A DNA stretch of 57,711 nt, taken from Flavobacteriales bacterium UBA972. Lineage in GTDB: Bacteria; Bacteroidota; Bacteroidia; Flavobacteriales; Schleiferiaceae. The notes beneath the pieces were generated by a model. It had not been told where the DNA came from. It worked only from the letters and a program-made list of their open reading frames with translations, and searched no databases. Position numbers and translations under genes: made by a program. Within the stretch, counting starts at the first letter, position 1; every line of letters begins with the position of its first letter. Shown here in pieces: positions 17,360 through 25,646 of the stretch. Location of the stretch: the NCBI GenBank assembly GCA_002292855.1, contig DBBY01000011.1, forward strand, positions 33,659 through 91,369, written 5' to 3'.

Positions 17360-18364
17360 ATGCTCCATGATGTTCTCCGGACCCTTCGCCAGCGTCCCTA
17401 CCAAATTCTAATAACTACCCATTGGGCGCCAGACGGCGATGCAATAGGTTCTTCATTGGGTTGGGCGCACTACCTCAGGGCCTTGGGTCATCAGGTAACC
17501 GTTCTTTTGCCCAATGCTCCTTCCAAATCACTGCAGTTGAGCATGGGCTACTCGGCTTCTTTTGTGCGGATTGCTGAAGATTCTCCCAATCTGGTTGAGG
17601 AACTGTTTCAACATGCGGAGATTCACTTTGCGCTCGACTACAACAGTCCGTCGCGGGTGGGAATGGCTTTGGAGCCCCTAGTCCGCGCCTTTGCCGGCCG
17701 TCAGGTTTTAATTGACCACCACCAGCAGCCGGACCCCTTGTTTGTCGAGGCCTACAGCGATACCCTCAAAAGCTCGACCTCTGAAATGATTGCAGACGTC
17801 ATTGTTGCCGACGAGGGTTGGAGCCGGGTGGATCAGGCCTGTGCCGACAACCTTTTGATGGGGATTATTACCGACAGCGGCTCGTTCCGCTATCCTTCGA
17901 CCAGTGCGCAGACTTTGTACACGGCCGCTCGCTTGATGGAAGTCGGTGCCGAGCCAAGCGTCATTCACGAGCGCCTGTTTGACTCCAGCTCCTTGAGTCG
18001 GGTTCAAACCATGGCTTGCGGACTGCAATCAATGCAGATCATAGCCAATGGCAATGCGGCCCTGATGAGCTTGAGCTCTGCCGACCTAGAGGGAGCAGGC
18101 TACGTTTCGGGCGACAGCGAAGGCCTCGTGAATTGGGGCCTCTCGGTAGATGGGGTTCGGGTTAGTGTTCTCTTGCGCGAAGACGCCTCGGGACTGGTCA
18201 AAATGTCGTTCCGGAGCAAAGGAGATCACGACGTGAATGAGTTTGCCCGAAGCCACTACGCAGGCGGTGGGCATCGAAATGCCGCAGGCGGAGCCTCAAA
18301 GCTCCCGCTTGACACTCTTCGCGCCGAGCTGGTGCTCAAACTGACCGAATGGCTCGAGCACTAA
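17360..18364 (+). CDS. nrnA: DHH/DHHA1 phosphoesterase, NrnA-like oligoribonuclease/pAp phosphatase
   Basis: 334 residues with the DHH-subfamily metal ligands: HWAPDGDAIGSS (H21, D25, D27), LDYNSPSR (D93), LIDHH (D119, H120, H121) and ITDSGSFRY (D172). The C-terminal DHHA1 motif is AGGGHRNAAGG. Family members degrade nano-RNA and dephosphorylate 3'-phosphoadenosine 5'-phosphate. A close alternative is a c-di-AMP/pApA hydrolase, but no GGDEF or CBS part is present. Its end overlaps the GldI-like gene by 16 bases. Confidence 0.92.
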   Translation: MLHDVLRTLRQRPYQILITTHWAPDGDAIGSSLGWAHYLRALGHQVTVLLPNAPSKSLQLSMGYSASFVRIAEDSPNLVEELFQHAEIHFALDYNSPSRVGMALEPLVRAFAGRQVLIDHHQQPDPLFVEAYSDTLKSSTSEMIADVIVADEGWSRVDQACADNLLMGIITDSGSFRYPSTSAQTLYTAARLMEVGAEPSVIHERLFDSSSLSRVQTMACGLQSMQIIANGNAALMSLSSADLEGAGYVSGDSEGLVNWGLSVDGVRVSVLLREDASGLVKMSFRSKGDHDVNEFARSHYAGGGHRNAAGGASKLPLDTLRAELVLKLTEWLEH

Positions 18365-18849
18365 TTTTTTGCGGATTTATTGCCGCCTTAGCCTGCCAAC
18401 GCCCTGAGGAGGCTAAGACTGCTGCCCAGCCCACTGCGGCAGAGGTTCAGGAGCGGCTTATTGAGCAAAATCGCGAAGTTCTCAAGCAGGAGCGTGCATT
18501 TATTAGCCGTTTTGTCGACTCCACTGGCTGGCCCTTGGAACCGGCAGGGTCCGGGGCTTTGGAGTGGAAGGTTCAATCGGGCAGTGCCGCTCCGGTTCAG
18601 GAGCAGGAATTGCTGCGCATTAACTACCGCTTGAGTGGTTTGCGGGGCGAGGAATTCGGTTCTGGAATTCAAGAGGTTCGCGTGCTTCGGGACGCCAAGG
18701 CGGTCTGGGGGCTGCAGTATGCCCTTGCGCGAGCACGGCACGGAGACAGCTTGCTGCTGCTGCTGCCGGCCCATCTGGGGCACGGTTTGGCGGGCGACGG
18801 AGAAGTTCCGCCAATGAGTCCTCTTCTGTATTATCTTCGCGTGCTATGA
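18349..18849 (+). CDS. gldI: GldI-like lipoprotein, FKBP-type peptidylprolyl isomerase domain
   Basis: 166 residues. The N-terminus has a lipobox (AALAC, C16). The rest is a short FKBP-type domain: QELLRINYRLSGLRGEEFGS, then GLQYALARARHGDSLLLLLP and a final PLLYYLRVL strand. GldI of gliding Bacteroidota is such a lipoprotein, needed for gliding motility and type IX secretion, and I recall it lying next to an nrnA-like gene and another isomerase, as here. The ligand-binding aromatics of active FKBPs are largely missing, so catalysis is doubtful. The name rests on layout and neighbours. Confidence 0.7.
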   Translation: MARALIFCGFIAALACQRPEEAKTAAQPTAAEVQERLIEQNREVLKQERAFISRFVDSTGWPLEPAGSGALEWKVQSGSAAPVQEQELLRINYRLSGLRGEEFGSGIQEVRVLRDAKAVWGLQYALARARHGDSLLLLLPAHLGHGLAGDGEVPPMSPLLYYLRVL

Positions 18850-20024
18850 ATAAAACCTCGCTTCTTGCCGCTACGGCGCTGCTAGCAGTGGCCTGCGGCG
18901 CAACACCTGAAATTCGCGTGAATAACCAAGAAATCAAGGTCGGAGACGGCCTGTATGCCCTGTTTGAGACCAGCAGAGGCGACATCCTCGTTCAACTTGA
19001 AATGGAAAAGGCTCCCATTACGGTAGCCAACTTCGTAGCACTTGCTGAGGGAAACCACCCCAAAGCGCCTTCTAAGAAAGGCGTTCCGTTTTATGACGGG
19101 CTCATTTTTCACCGCGTAATTCCGCAGTTCATGATTCAGGGCGGAGACCCCGACGGTCAGGGTTCGGGCGGACCAGGCTACCAGTTTGCCGACGAGTTTC
19201 ATCCCTCCCTGCGGCACAGCGTTCCGGGAATTTTGTCTATGGCCAATTCCGGACCCGGCACCAACGGTTCTCAGTTTTTTATCACCGAAACCGCCACACC
19301 ATGGCTTGACGACCGCCACAGCATCTTTGGCAAGGTTGTTTCTGGAATAGAGAAGGTTACCGAGATAGCGAACGCGGAGCGCGATCCGCGCGACATGCCC
19401 AAGACCCCGATTACGATGAACGTCAAGATCATTCGTCAGGGCAAGGCTGCTAAGGATTTTGATGCTCCCAAGGTATTTACCGAGGGTCTTGCCGGAGCGG
19501 AAGCTAAGGCCGCCCAGACAGCCGCCGATGCCGCAGCCAAAGGTGCCTTGCGCGCCGCCGAGTTTACCTGGTTCAGCAATGGAACGGTGAATTCTGCCGA
19601 GTTCGAAAAGAAATACGCAGAATGGCTTTCTAAGGCCGAGACGCGTGCCGAGGGCTTAAAAGTTCTCGTGGTTACCGAAGGCGAGGGCGAGCCCATGGTC
19701 GACGGCGATCAAGCCTTAGTGCATTATGCAGGCTACCTCAATAGCGGCAAACCCTTTGACGCGAGCGTGAAGGAAGTAGCCTTAGTTTGGGGCCAGTACA
19801 ACCCCCAGCGCGAGCCCTACCAAGGCTTCCCGGTAACCTGTGGAAATCAGGGTCAGGTCATCAAGGGCTGGCAGCAGGGCCTCATTGGGCTTAAGAAGGG
19901 CAGTCATGCCAAGCTCATCATTCCACCAGCCTTGGGCTATGGAGCGGCAGGGGCAGGAGACGTTATTCCACCAAATGCTACCCTCGTTTTTGATGTCTGG
20001 ATTGAGGATATTAAAAAGAAGTAA
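18846..20024 (+). CDS. Peptidylprolyl isomerase lipoprotein, cyclophilin and FKBP domains fused
   Basis: 392 residues. After a lipobox (LLAVAC, C17) a cyclophilin domain spans about 37-200 with FHRVIPQFMIQGGD, NGSQFFIT and WLDDRHSIFG. An alanine-rich helical linker (about 215-270) joins it to an FKBP domain (about 280-392) with VHYAGYLNSGKPFDAS, VIKGWQQGLIGLKKG and IPPALGYGAAGAGDVIPPN. Both folds keep core active-site motifs, so this is probably a bifunctional periplasmic prolyl isomerase chaperone. ATGA overlap with gldI implies coupling. Such a chaperone could fold outer-membrane or type IX proteins (inference). Confidence 0.93.
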   Translation: MNKTSLLAATALLAVACGATPEIRVNNQEIKVGDGLYALFETSRGDILVQLEMEKAPITVANFVALAEGNHPKAPSKKGVPFYDGLIFHRVIPQFMIQGGDPDGQGSGGPGYQFADEFHPSLRHSVPGILSMANSGPGTNGSQFFITETATPWLDDRHSIFGKVVSGIEKVTEIANAERDPRDMPKTPITMNVKIIRQGKAAKDFDAPKVFTEGLAGAEAKAAQTAADAAAKGALRAAEFTWFSNGTVNSAEFEKKYAEWLSKAETRAEGLKVLVVTEGEGEPMVDGDQALVHYAGYLNSGKPFDASVKEVALVWGQYNPQREPYQGFPVTCGNQGQVIKGWQQGLIGLKKGSHAKLIIPPALGYGAAGAGDVIPPNATLVFDVWIEDIKKK

Positions 20025-20047
20025 CAGTTTGGTGCATTGTGCCAAGG

Positions 20048-20074
20048 GCCTCGTCGTTTCGGCGGGGCTTTTTT
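20048..20074 (+). terminator. Rho-independent terminator after the nrnA-gldI-isomerase operon
   Basis: A nine-pair stem GCCTCGTCG / CGGCGGGGC, with three G-T pairs and a TTT loop, followed by six T residues (20069-20074), 24 bases after the isomerase stop. Confidence 0.8.
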
Positions 20075-20098
20075 GTGGTTGCTATTTTTTGGGGGCGC

Positions 20099-22162
20099 TT
20101 AGGTTGCTGCCGAGAGCTGGGTGATGGCGTCGCGAAGTTCTGCCGCGCGCATAAAATCAAGCTCTTTGGCTGCCTTTTCCATTTCGCGCCGGAGCTCGGC
20201 GGCTTTCGCTTTGCGTTGCTCGGGACTGGCGTACTTGGGTAAGGCTTCTGCCAGAGTAATGCGTCGCACTTCGGCTGCGGCAGACTCCGCTGCCTTTTGG
20301 TTAAAGACGGTCGAGCGGTCTTTGCGTTCAATGGCCGTGGGGGTAATTCCACGTTCGGTATTGTAGGCCTCTTGCTTCGCCCGTCGGCGCTCCGTCTCCC
20401 TCATGGTGCGGGCCATGGAATCGGTTATTTTATTCGCGTAAAAAATAGCCATTCCGTTGACGTTGCGCGCAGCACGGCCAATGGTTTGTACTAGCGATCG
20501 CTCGCTTCGCAAAAAGCCCTCCTTGTCGGCGTCCATGATGGCTACTAGAGAAACTTCGGGAAAGTCCAGTCCCTCGCGAAGCAAGTTTACCCCGATGAGC
20601 ACATCAAAAAGTCCGGCCCTAAGGGCATCCATGATTTCGATTCGCTCCATGGTTTCTACGTCGCTGTGGATGTAGCGGCAGCGTATTCCGTACCGAGTGA
20701 AGTACTTAGACAGCTCCTCAGCCATTCGCTTGGTTAGCGTAGTGACCAGCACGCGCTCGTTGCGTTCGGATCTCAGTCGAATTTCTTCCATCAAGTCGTC
20801 AACCTGGTTGTCGATGGGGCGAACCTCGATGATGGGGTCAAGCAAACCGGTGGGGCGAATCAGCTGCTCCACCACGACTCCCTCGGAGCGCTGCAGTTCG
20901 TAGTCCGCAGGAGTGGCCGAAACATAGATGGTTTGGTTCTGCAGTTGCTCAAACTCCGCAAACATGAGCGGCCTGTTGTCCATTGCGGCGGGGAGTCGGA
21001 ATCCGTACTCGACTAAATTTTCTTTGCGGCTCCGGTCGCCTCCGTACATGGCTTTTACCTGCGGCAGGGTGACATGGCTCTCGTCGACGATAACCAAAAA
21101 ATCCTCCGAAAAATAGTCGAGCAGGCAGAAGGGGCGGGTTCCTGGTTCGCGTCCGTCGAGGTAGCGCGAGTAGTTCTCAATCCCTGAACAGTAGCCCAAT
21201 TCCCGAATCATTTCGAGGTCAAAGACGGTTCGTTCCTCCAGTCGTTTTGCCTCGAGGGGGCGACCCATTTGGGTGAAATGCGCGATTTGCGCTCCGAGAT
21301 CCAGCTCAATACTTTTTATGGCTGCATTGAGCATGTCGGGAGTCGTCACAAACAAGTTGGCCGGGAAGATGCGAAGTTGCTCCATGGCGGCCTGTCGTTC
21401 GTTGGCGACGGGATCCCACTGTTCGATGCGTTCGATTTCGTCGCCCCAAAAAAGGATGCGGTAGAATATGTCGCCGTAGGCCGGGAACACGTCTACGGTG
21501 TCGCCCTTGACCCTAAAGTTGCCGCGCTTGAATTCCCCTTCGGTCCGGCTGTAGAGAGCCTGCACTAGGGAGTGCAAAAACTTTTGCCGGCTAATTTTTT
21601 GCCCGGAACTAATCTGAACCTGCTGGCTTTTGAAGGCTTCGGGGTTCCCCATGCCATAGAGGCAACTGACGGAGGCAACGACGAGCACGTCACGCCGTCC
21701 GCTTAATAGGGATGAGGTGGTCGAGAGCCGGAGCTTTTCGATTTCTTCGTTAATGCTAAGGTCTTTCTCGATGTAGGTGCCCGAACTCGGCATGTAGGCC
21801 TCTGGCTGGTAGTAGTCGTAGTAGCTGACGAAGTACTCTACGGCGTTGTCCGGAAAAAACGACTTAAACTCCTGGTAAAGCTGGGCCGCTAAGGTTTTAT
21901 TGTGCGAAAGCACCAGGGTGGGGCGCTGGACGCGTTCGACCACGTTGGCCACGGTAAAGGTTTTTCCTGATCCGGTAACTCCCAGCAGCGTTTGATTGCG
22001 CTCTCCTTCGAGCACTCCGCGCGTCAGTGCGTCGATGGCCTTAGGCTGGTCGCCCGTAGGTTTGAAGCTGCTTTGAAGCCGAAATCCACCGCCTGACCCG
22101 TCGACAACCAACCCGGCTGTGCTAAGGATCTTGCCGCCGTGGTTTTGAGGACGGCCTTCCAT
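20099..22162 (-). CDS. uvrB: Excinuclease ABC subunit UvrB
   Basis: 687 residues. UvrB verifies damage in nucleotide excision repair. Walker A GVTGSGKT is at 61-68, the beta-hairpin YYDYYQPEAYMP near 114-125, the DESHVTLPQVKAMYGGDRSRK segment marks helicase motif II, and the C-terminal UVR domain is REMEKAAKELDFMRAAELRD. The first 26 residues, before the usual FRLQSSFKPTGDQPKAI start, are an extra Gly/Ser-rich leader with no internal ATG. It starts 3 bases after the DUF349 stop in the same operon. uvrA is not in the window. Confidence 0.97.
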   Translation of the reverse strand: MEGRPQNHGGKILSTAGLVVDGSGGGFRLQSSFKPTGDQPKAIDALTRGVLEGERNQTLLGVTGSGKTFTVANVVERVQRPTLVLSHNKTLAAQLYQEFKSFFPDNAVEYFVSYYDYYQPEAYMPSSGTYIEKDLSINEEIEKLRLSTTSSLLSGRRDVLVVASVSCLYGMGNPEAFKSQQVQISSGQKISRQKFLHSLVQALYSRTEGEFKRGNFRVKGDTVDVFPAYGDIFYRILFWGDEIERIEQWDPVANERQAAMEQLRIFPANLFVTTPDMLNAAIKSIELDLGAQIAHFTQMGRPLEAKRLEERTVFDLEMIRELGYCSGIENYSRYLDGREPGTRPFCLLDYFSEDFLVIVDESHVTLPQVKAMYGGDRSRKENLVEYGFRLPAAMDNRPLMFAEFEQLQNQTIYVSATPADYELQRSEGVVVEQLIRPTGLLDPIIEVRPIDNQVDDLMEEIRLRSERNERVLVTTLTKRMAEELSKYFTRYGIRCRYIHSDVETMERIEIMDALRAGLFDVLIGVNLLREGLDFPEVSLVAIMDADKEGFLRSERSLVQTIGRAARNVNGMAIFYANKITDSMARTMRETERRRAKQEAYNTERGITPTAIERKDRSTVFNQKAAESAAAEVRRITLAEALPKYASPEQRKAKAAELRREMEKAAKELDFMRAAELRDAITQLSAAT

Positions 22163-22165
22163 CGT

Positions 22166-23941
22166 TTAGGCTTTGGCGCGGTCCTCTCCGCTCTCGGGGG
22201 CTAAGCTGCTGGCGGTTTTGGCGCGCTCCGCTTTTTGATACTCCGCAAATGTTTTTTCGGCCACTTCAAGTTCTTTGCGAGCCTGTTCCACCTTGTTCAA
22301 GGCGTCTTGAACAATGGGGCTGTCGGGCTTGGCGTACTGAAAAAAGCCCATGTTATTCTCCATTTGCGCAAACTTGCGTCGAGCCAACTCGATAGCCTGG
22401 CGGGCCGATTGCATGCCCTGGGCTTGGCGGTAGGCTACCTGCTTCACGGCGCGCTCCTCGCCATGGGCACCACGCAAACTATCAAAAAACACGTTACCTG
22501 CAGCGCGGAACCGAGCCCAGAGTTCGTCGGTGGCCTTTTTGGGCGCGAAGCCGGAGTCCTTCCATTCCTGCTGAAGCTGCTTCATTTCTTTGGATGCCTC
22601 GGCAAAGTCCGTTCGCTGTGCGAGTGCTTCTGCCTTCAAGACAATTTGCATCTTCACGTCTAGGGCATTCTTGAGCAACTTTTTGCGGTCGCGGTAGAAG
22701 GTGCTGCGCTCCTTGTAGGCCCAGCGATCAACGGCCTTAAACCGGTTCCATAGCTCGTCGCTGGGTCCGCCAAAGGTTCGACCAATCTTGCCCAACTCGG
22801 TGCGAAGCTCATTGAGCTTTTCGGTGACCTGCTCCCAGGCCTTATGGCTGTTTGGCAGGGTTTCGCGAAGAGCCTCGGCCTCGGCAATTTTTGCAATTTT
22901 GGCCTCGAGCCTCTGCCCATTCTGGGCTTTCTGCTCGTCGAACTTGATGCGACGCTTCTCATGCAGTACCGCAGAGGCGGCTTTGAATTCTTCCCAAAGC
23001 GGCTCCTTTTGGTCCAGGGAGACGGGTCCAATTTCCTTCCAGGCCGTGTGAATATGCTGCAGCTCAAGCCCCACACTGGCGGACCAATTTTTGGTAGAAA
23101 GCTCCTTGATTGCGCGAATCAGCATCTCCTTGGCCTCCTTATTGACCTTATAGTCCATCTCGCGGAGCTCCTGGCTCAAGCGGAGGTTGTCATAGAATCG
23201 GTCCACTAAGAAGCGGAAGGTCGCATTCAGGTCGCGGGCGTCCTCGGCCGGCACCGGACCAACTTCCTTCCAGCGATCAAAAATCGATTTGAACTTAGTG
23301 TAGGTATTGCGGTCGGGCAGGTCTTCGTTGCCAGAGAGCGCCTTGAGCTCATTGACAATCGCTTTTTTGAGGTCCAGGTTGACCGACAGGGCCAGTGTTT
23401 GCTCTGACTTCCAGGCGGTTCGGCGCTTTTTAAATTCGTTGAAGGTCTCAAAAAAGGACTCGCGAATTTTTTGCTCAAACCTAAAGTCCATGGCCACTCC
23501 GCCTTCTGCCACGAATTTATCGAGGGCATTTTGGCGCACCTCGTCAAGGCGTGGGAGCAGGGTATTGCGCAGGGCCAGCATGGGCAGCCGCGCCTCGGCA
23601 ATGGGTACTTCACGCAGAACGCGCGCAGCCTCCGCCACGAGGGCTTCGTCGCTCAGTTCGCTGTAGTCCGCTTGGTGGTCTTCATGGGCTTCGCGTTCTT
23701 CTTCAGTATGGCTGTCGGGCTCCTCGAGGGCCGCAGGAGCATGCTCTTGTGTCGCCAATTCTAAGGCTAGTTCTTCAGACTCTTTGACTAAATCCACGGA
23801 CTCGGGTTCGTTTGGAACCTCGGACTCAAGGGGCTCGGAGCCCTTGGGCTCTTGAGCTTCCTCATTAGTCTTGAGTGAGTTAACTGCCTCTAGGGCCTCA
23901 TGCGTACTCCCTTCGAGGGGATTTTGGGTATCTTCCACCAT
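22166..23941 (-). CDS. DUF349 repeat protein, acidic N-terminus
   Basis: 591 residues. The first 100 or so are very acidic (glutamate- and serine-rich). Then come DUF349-type helical repeats, each with a conserved W and an LW/F-F core: RWKEVGPVPAEDARDLNATF, TAWKEIGPVSLDQKEPLWEE, IGRTFGGPSDELWNRFKAVD and QQEWKDSGFAPKKATDELWA. A coiled C-terminal tail follows. DUF349 proteins are widespread in Bacteroidota; the function is not settled. Location directly before uvrB is suggestive only. No signal peptide, so cytoplasmic. Confidence 0.88.
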   Translation of the reverse strand: MVEDTQNPLEGSTHEALEAVNSLKTNEEAQEPKGSEPLESEVPNEPESVDLVKESEELALELATQEHAPAALEEPDSHTEEEREAHEDHQADYSELSDEALVAEAARVLREVPIAEARLPMLALRNTLLPRLDEVRQNALDKFVAEGGVAMDFRFEQKIRESFFETFNEFKKRRTAWKSEQTLALSVNLDLKKAIVNELKALSGNEDLPDRNTYTKFKSIFDRWKEVGPVPAEDARDLNATFRFLVDRFYDNLRLSQELREMDYKVNKEAKEMLIRAIKELSTKNWSASVGLELQHIHTAWKEIGPVSLDQKEPLWEEFKAASAVLHEKRRIKFDEQKAQNGQRLEAKIAKIAEAEALRETLPNSHKAWEQVTEKLNELRTELGKIGRTFGGPSDELWNRFKAVDRWAYKERSTFYRDRKKLLKNALDVKMQIVLKAEALAQRTDFAEASKEMKQLQQEWKDSGFAPKKATDELWARFRAAGNVFFDSLRGAHGEERAVKQVAYRQAQGMQSARQAIELARRKFAQMENNMGFFQYAKPDSPIVQDALNKVEQARKELEVAEKTFAEYQKAERAKTASSLAPESGEDRAKA

Positions 23942-23971
23942 GGTGTATGGCTTAATGGGTTGAAATGGGCC

Positions 23972-24748
23972 TCAAAAGTCGGCTATACCGAGCATAATCG
24001 ACCAATATTCCCAAGCTTTTTTTGCCTGCATTTCCAACATTGGCATTCCATTGAGCACTCGGGCCCCTGCCTGGGCAGCCTGTACCTCAAAAAGACTGGC
24101 TTTGTCGCCATAAACAGCGTCCATAGCCCATCCGCCCTGAAGCTCGGGCCAAACAACCTCAGGAGCAAGCCCAGACTGCTTGCCATGCCCCAAAGAGGTT
24201 GCATTGACTACCAAATCGGGCATCGGAGCCCCAGCAGTCGCAGAAAAGGGCATTTGGTTCAACCCCAAAAAGTCAGGCCGCGGAGTTCGTGCAAAAACGA
24301 GGACTTCAAAGCCGCGCTCCATTAACGCATAGGCAATGGCCCTTGCCACTCCGCCGTTGCCCAAGAGCCAAACTCGCTGGTGCTGAGGCTGGTAGTTGCC
24401 CCATGCGGACTGCCATGCCAGCCAAAACCCGTCTGCGTCGGTATTGTGGCATTGCCATCCTGATTCGGTGCGGACCAGGCAATTGGTCGCGCCAACTGCT
24501 TGAGCTACCGGAGTTCGGTCCAAAACCGCATTCCAGACGTCAATTTTGTGCGGAACGGTAGCGTTGAATCCGCTCCATCCTTGGCTGTGGGCTTCTTTGA
24601 GCCATCGCACCCAGTCCATCCCGGGCTCGAAATCCAAGGTCTGGTAGGACCAATGCTCGCTCTGCGGGTGACCGCTCCAAAGCCTTTGATAGAGTTCGGG
24701 CGAACGAGAGGTGCTCCCAGGAGCCTTGAGCAATCCAAACCGCTGCAC
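23972..24748 (-). CDS. aroE: Shikimate dehydrogenase
   Basis: 258 residues. It reduces 3-dehydroshikimate with NADPH in aromatic synthesis. The catalytic lysine is K68 in FNATVPHK; other marks are GATNCLV, HNTDADGF (N102, D104), the nucleotide loop GNGGVARA (130-137), NATSLG and NGMPMLEMQAKKAWEYW. The substrate-binding serine motif near the N-terminus is STSRSP, somewhat diverged from the usual SLSP. It starts with GTG 24748, 3 bases after the DUF368 stop. aroK is 27 kb away. Confidence 0.94.
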   Translation of the reverse strand: MQRFGLLKAPGSTSRSPELYQRLWSGHPQSEHWSYQTLDFEPGMDWVRWLKEAHSQGWSGFNATVPHKIDVWNAVLDRTPVAQAVGATNCLVRTESGWQCHNTDADGFWLAWQSAWGNYQPQHQRVWLLGNGGVARAIAYALMERGFEVLVFARTPRPDFLGLNQMPFSATAGAPMPDLVVNATSLGHGKQSGLAPEVVWPELQGGWAMDAVYGDKASLFEVQAAQAGARVLNGMPMLEMQAKKAWEYWSIMLGIADF

Positions 24749-24751
24749 GGC

Positions 24752-25633
24752 CTATGGTTTAGCCTTGCCTCGCTGGGACCATTGATCGAGTCCGAGTACT
24801 AAAAATCCGCCCAAAAGTGCGGCAAGAACGACTGCGAGCCAAGGAATACTTAACCCGGTTTCGGCCTGCCAAACCGAGGGAGAAACAGGAACTTCCCAGC
24901 CGTTCTGCAGGCCTCTGAAGGGCCAAACCTTAACTAAGGATCCGACGATAAATCCGGTCATGAGCGAGACAGTAGCCTGCTCAAAGCGCTTAAAAAGCCA
25001 TCGAAGCAGACGGCCGAAAGTGAGCAGTCCAATGAGGCAGCCCGAAGCAAAAATTGTCACTATGCCCAGTTCGCGATCGTGAAGGGCATTGAGGATTGGT
25101 TCGTAGGCCCCGAGCAGCACTAATATGAAGGACCCCGAAATGCCCGGTAAAATCATGGCACAGATGGCTAAAAATCCGGCGAAAAACGTAAAGACGGGAG
25201 TGAGTTCCACACGGCCCGCTGGCATGGACGACAGCAGCAGACCCAGCACAACCCCAAGAATGAGCATGAACCAGGCGCCTTTGACGTCTCGAGCAAGCAT
25301 TTTTAGGCTGGCGACGATGAGTCCGAAGAAAAAACTCCAGACCACTGTAGGGTGCTGGTCCAGGCCCCAAAGAACCACCTTCGAGAGGCTTACGATAGAG
25401 ACTGCGATGCCCCCAAAAAGACTGAGTACAAACCAGCCGTCAAGCGCCTTCCATGCGCCTGCAATTCCCTCTTTGCGCAGGGCAATCCACATTGGTCCGC
25501 CCGCTGCGTGAATGGCGTCGAGCAATCGCTGGTAGATGCCCGTGAGGTAGGCAATGGTTCCGCCCGAAACTCCGGGAACCACGTCGGCGGCGCCCATGGC
25601 TATGCCCTTGAGGAAGGTGACAATAAAATTCAT
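24752..25633 (-). CDS. DUF368 membrane protein, PopT-like undecaprenyl-phosphate translocase
   Basis: 293 residues, about eight membrane helices, with DUF368 hallmarks: GIAMGAADVVPGVSGGTIAY near the N-terminus and a second GISGSFILVLLGAYEP repeat-like motif near the middle. DUF368 (PopT) proteins were shown to recycle the lipid carrier undecaprenyl phosphate across the inner membrane, parallel to DedA/UptA proteins. The start ATG follows a perfect TAACTTTG box that overlaps the stop of the TPR gene, so it may have its own promoter inside the operon. aroE follows after 3 bases. Confidence 0.9.
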   Translation of the reverse strand: MNFIVTFLKGIAMGAADVVPGVSGGTIAYLTGIYQRLLDAIHAAGGPMWIALRKEGIAGAWKALDGWFVLSLFGGIAVSIVSLSKVVLWGLDQHPTVVWSFFFGLIVASLKMLARDVKGAWFMLILGVVLGLLLSSMPAGRVELTPVFTFFAGFLAICAMILPGISGSFILVLLGAYEPILNALHDRELGIVTIFASGCLIGLLTFGRLLRWLFKRFEQATVSLMTGFIVGSLVKVWPFRGLQNGWEVPVSPSVWQAETGLSIPWLAVVLAALLGGFLVLGLDQWSQRGKAKP

Positions 25634-25638
25634 GGGGG

Positions 25639-25646
25639 CAAAGTTA
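25639..25646 (-). promoter_or_regulatory. -7 box (TAACTTTG) for popT-aroE, overlapping the TPR stop
   Basis: A perfect TAnnTTTG on the minus strand, ending 5 bases before ATG 25633. Its TAA is the stop codon of the TPR gene. A TTTG lies 16 bases upstream (25663-25666), closer than the usual 19-21. Confidence 0.5.
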
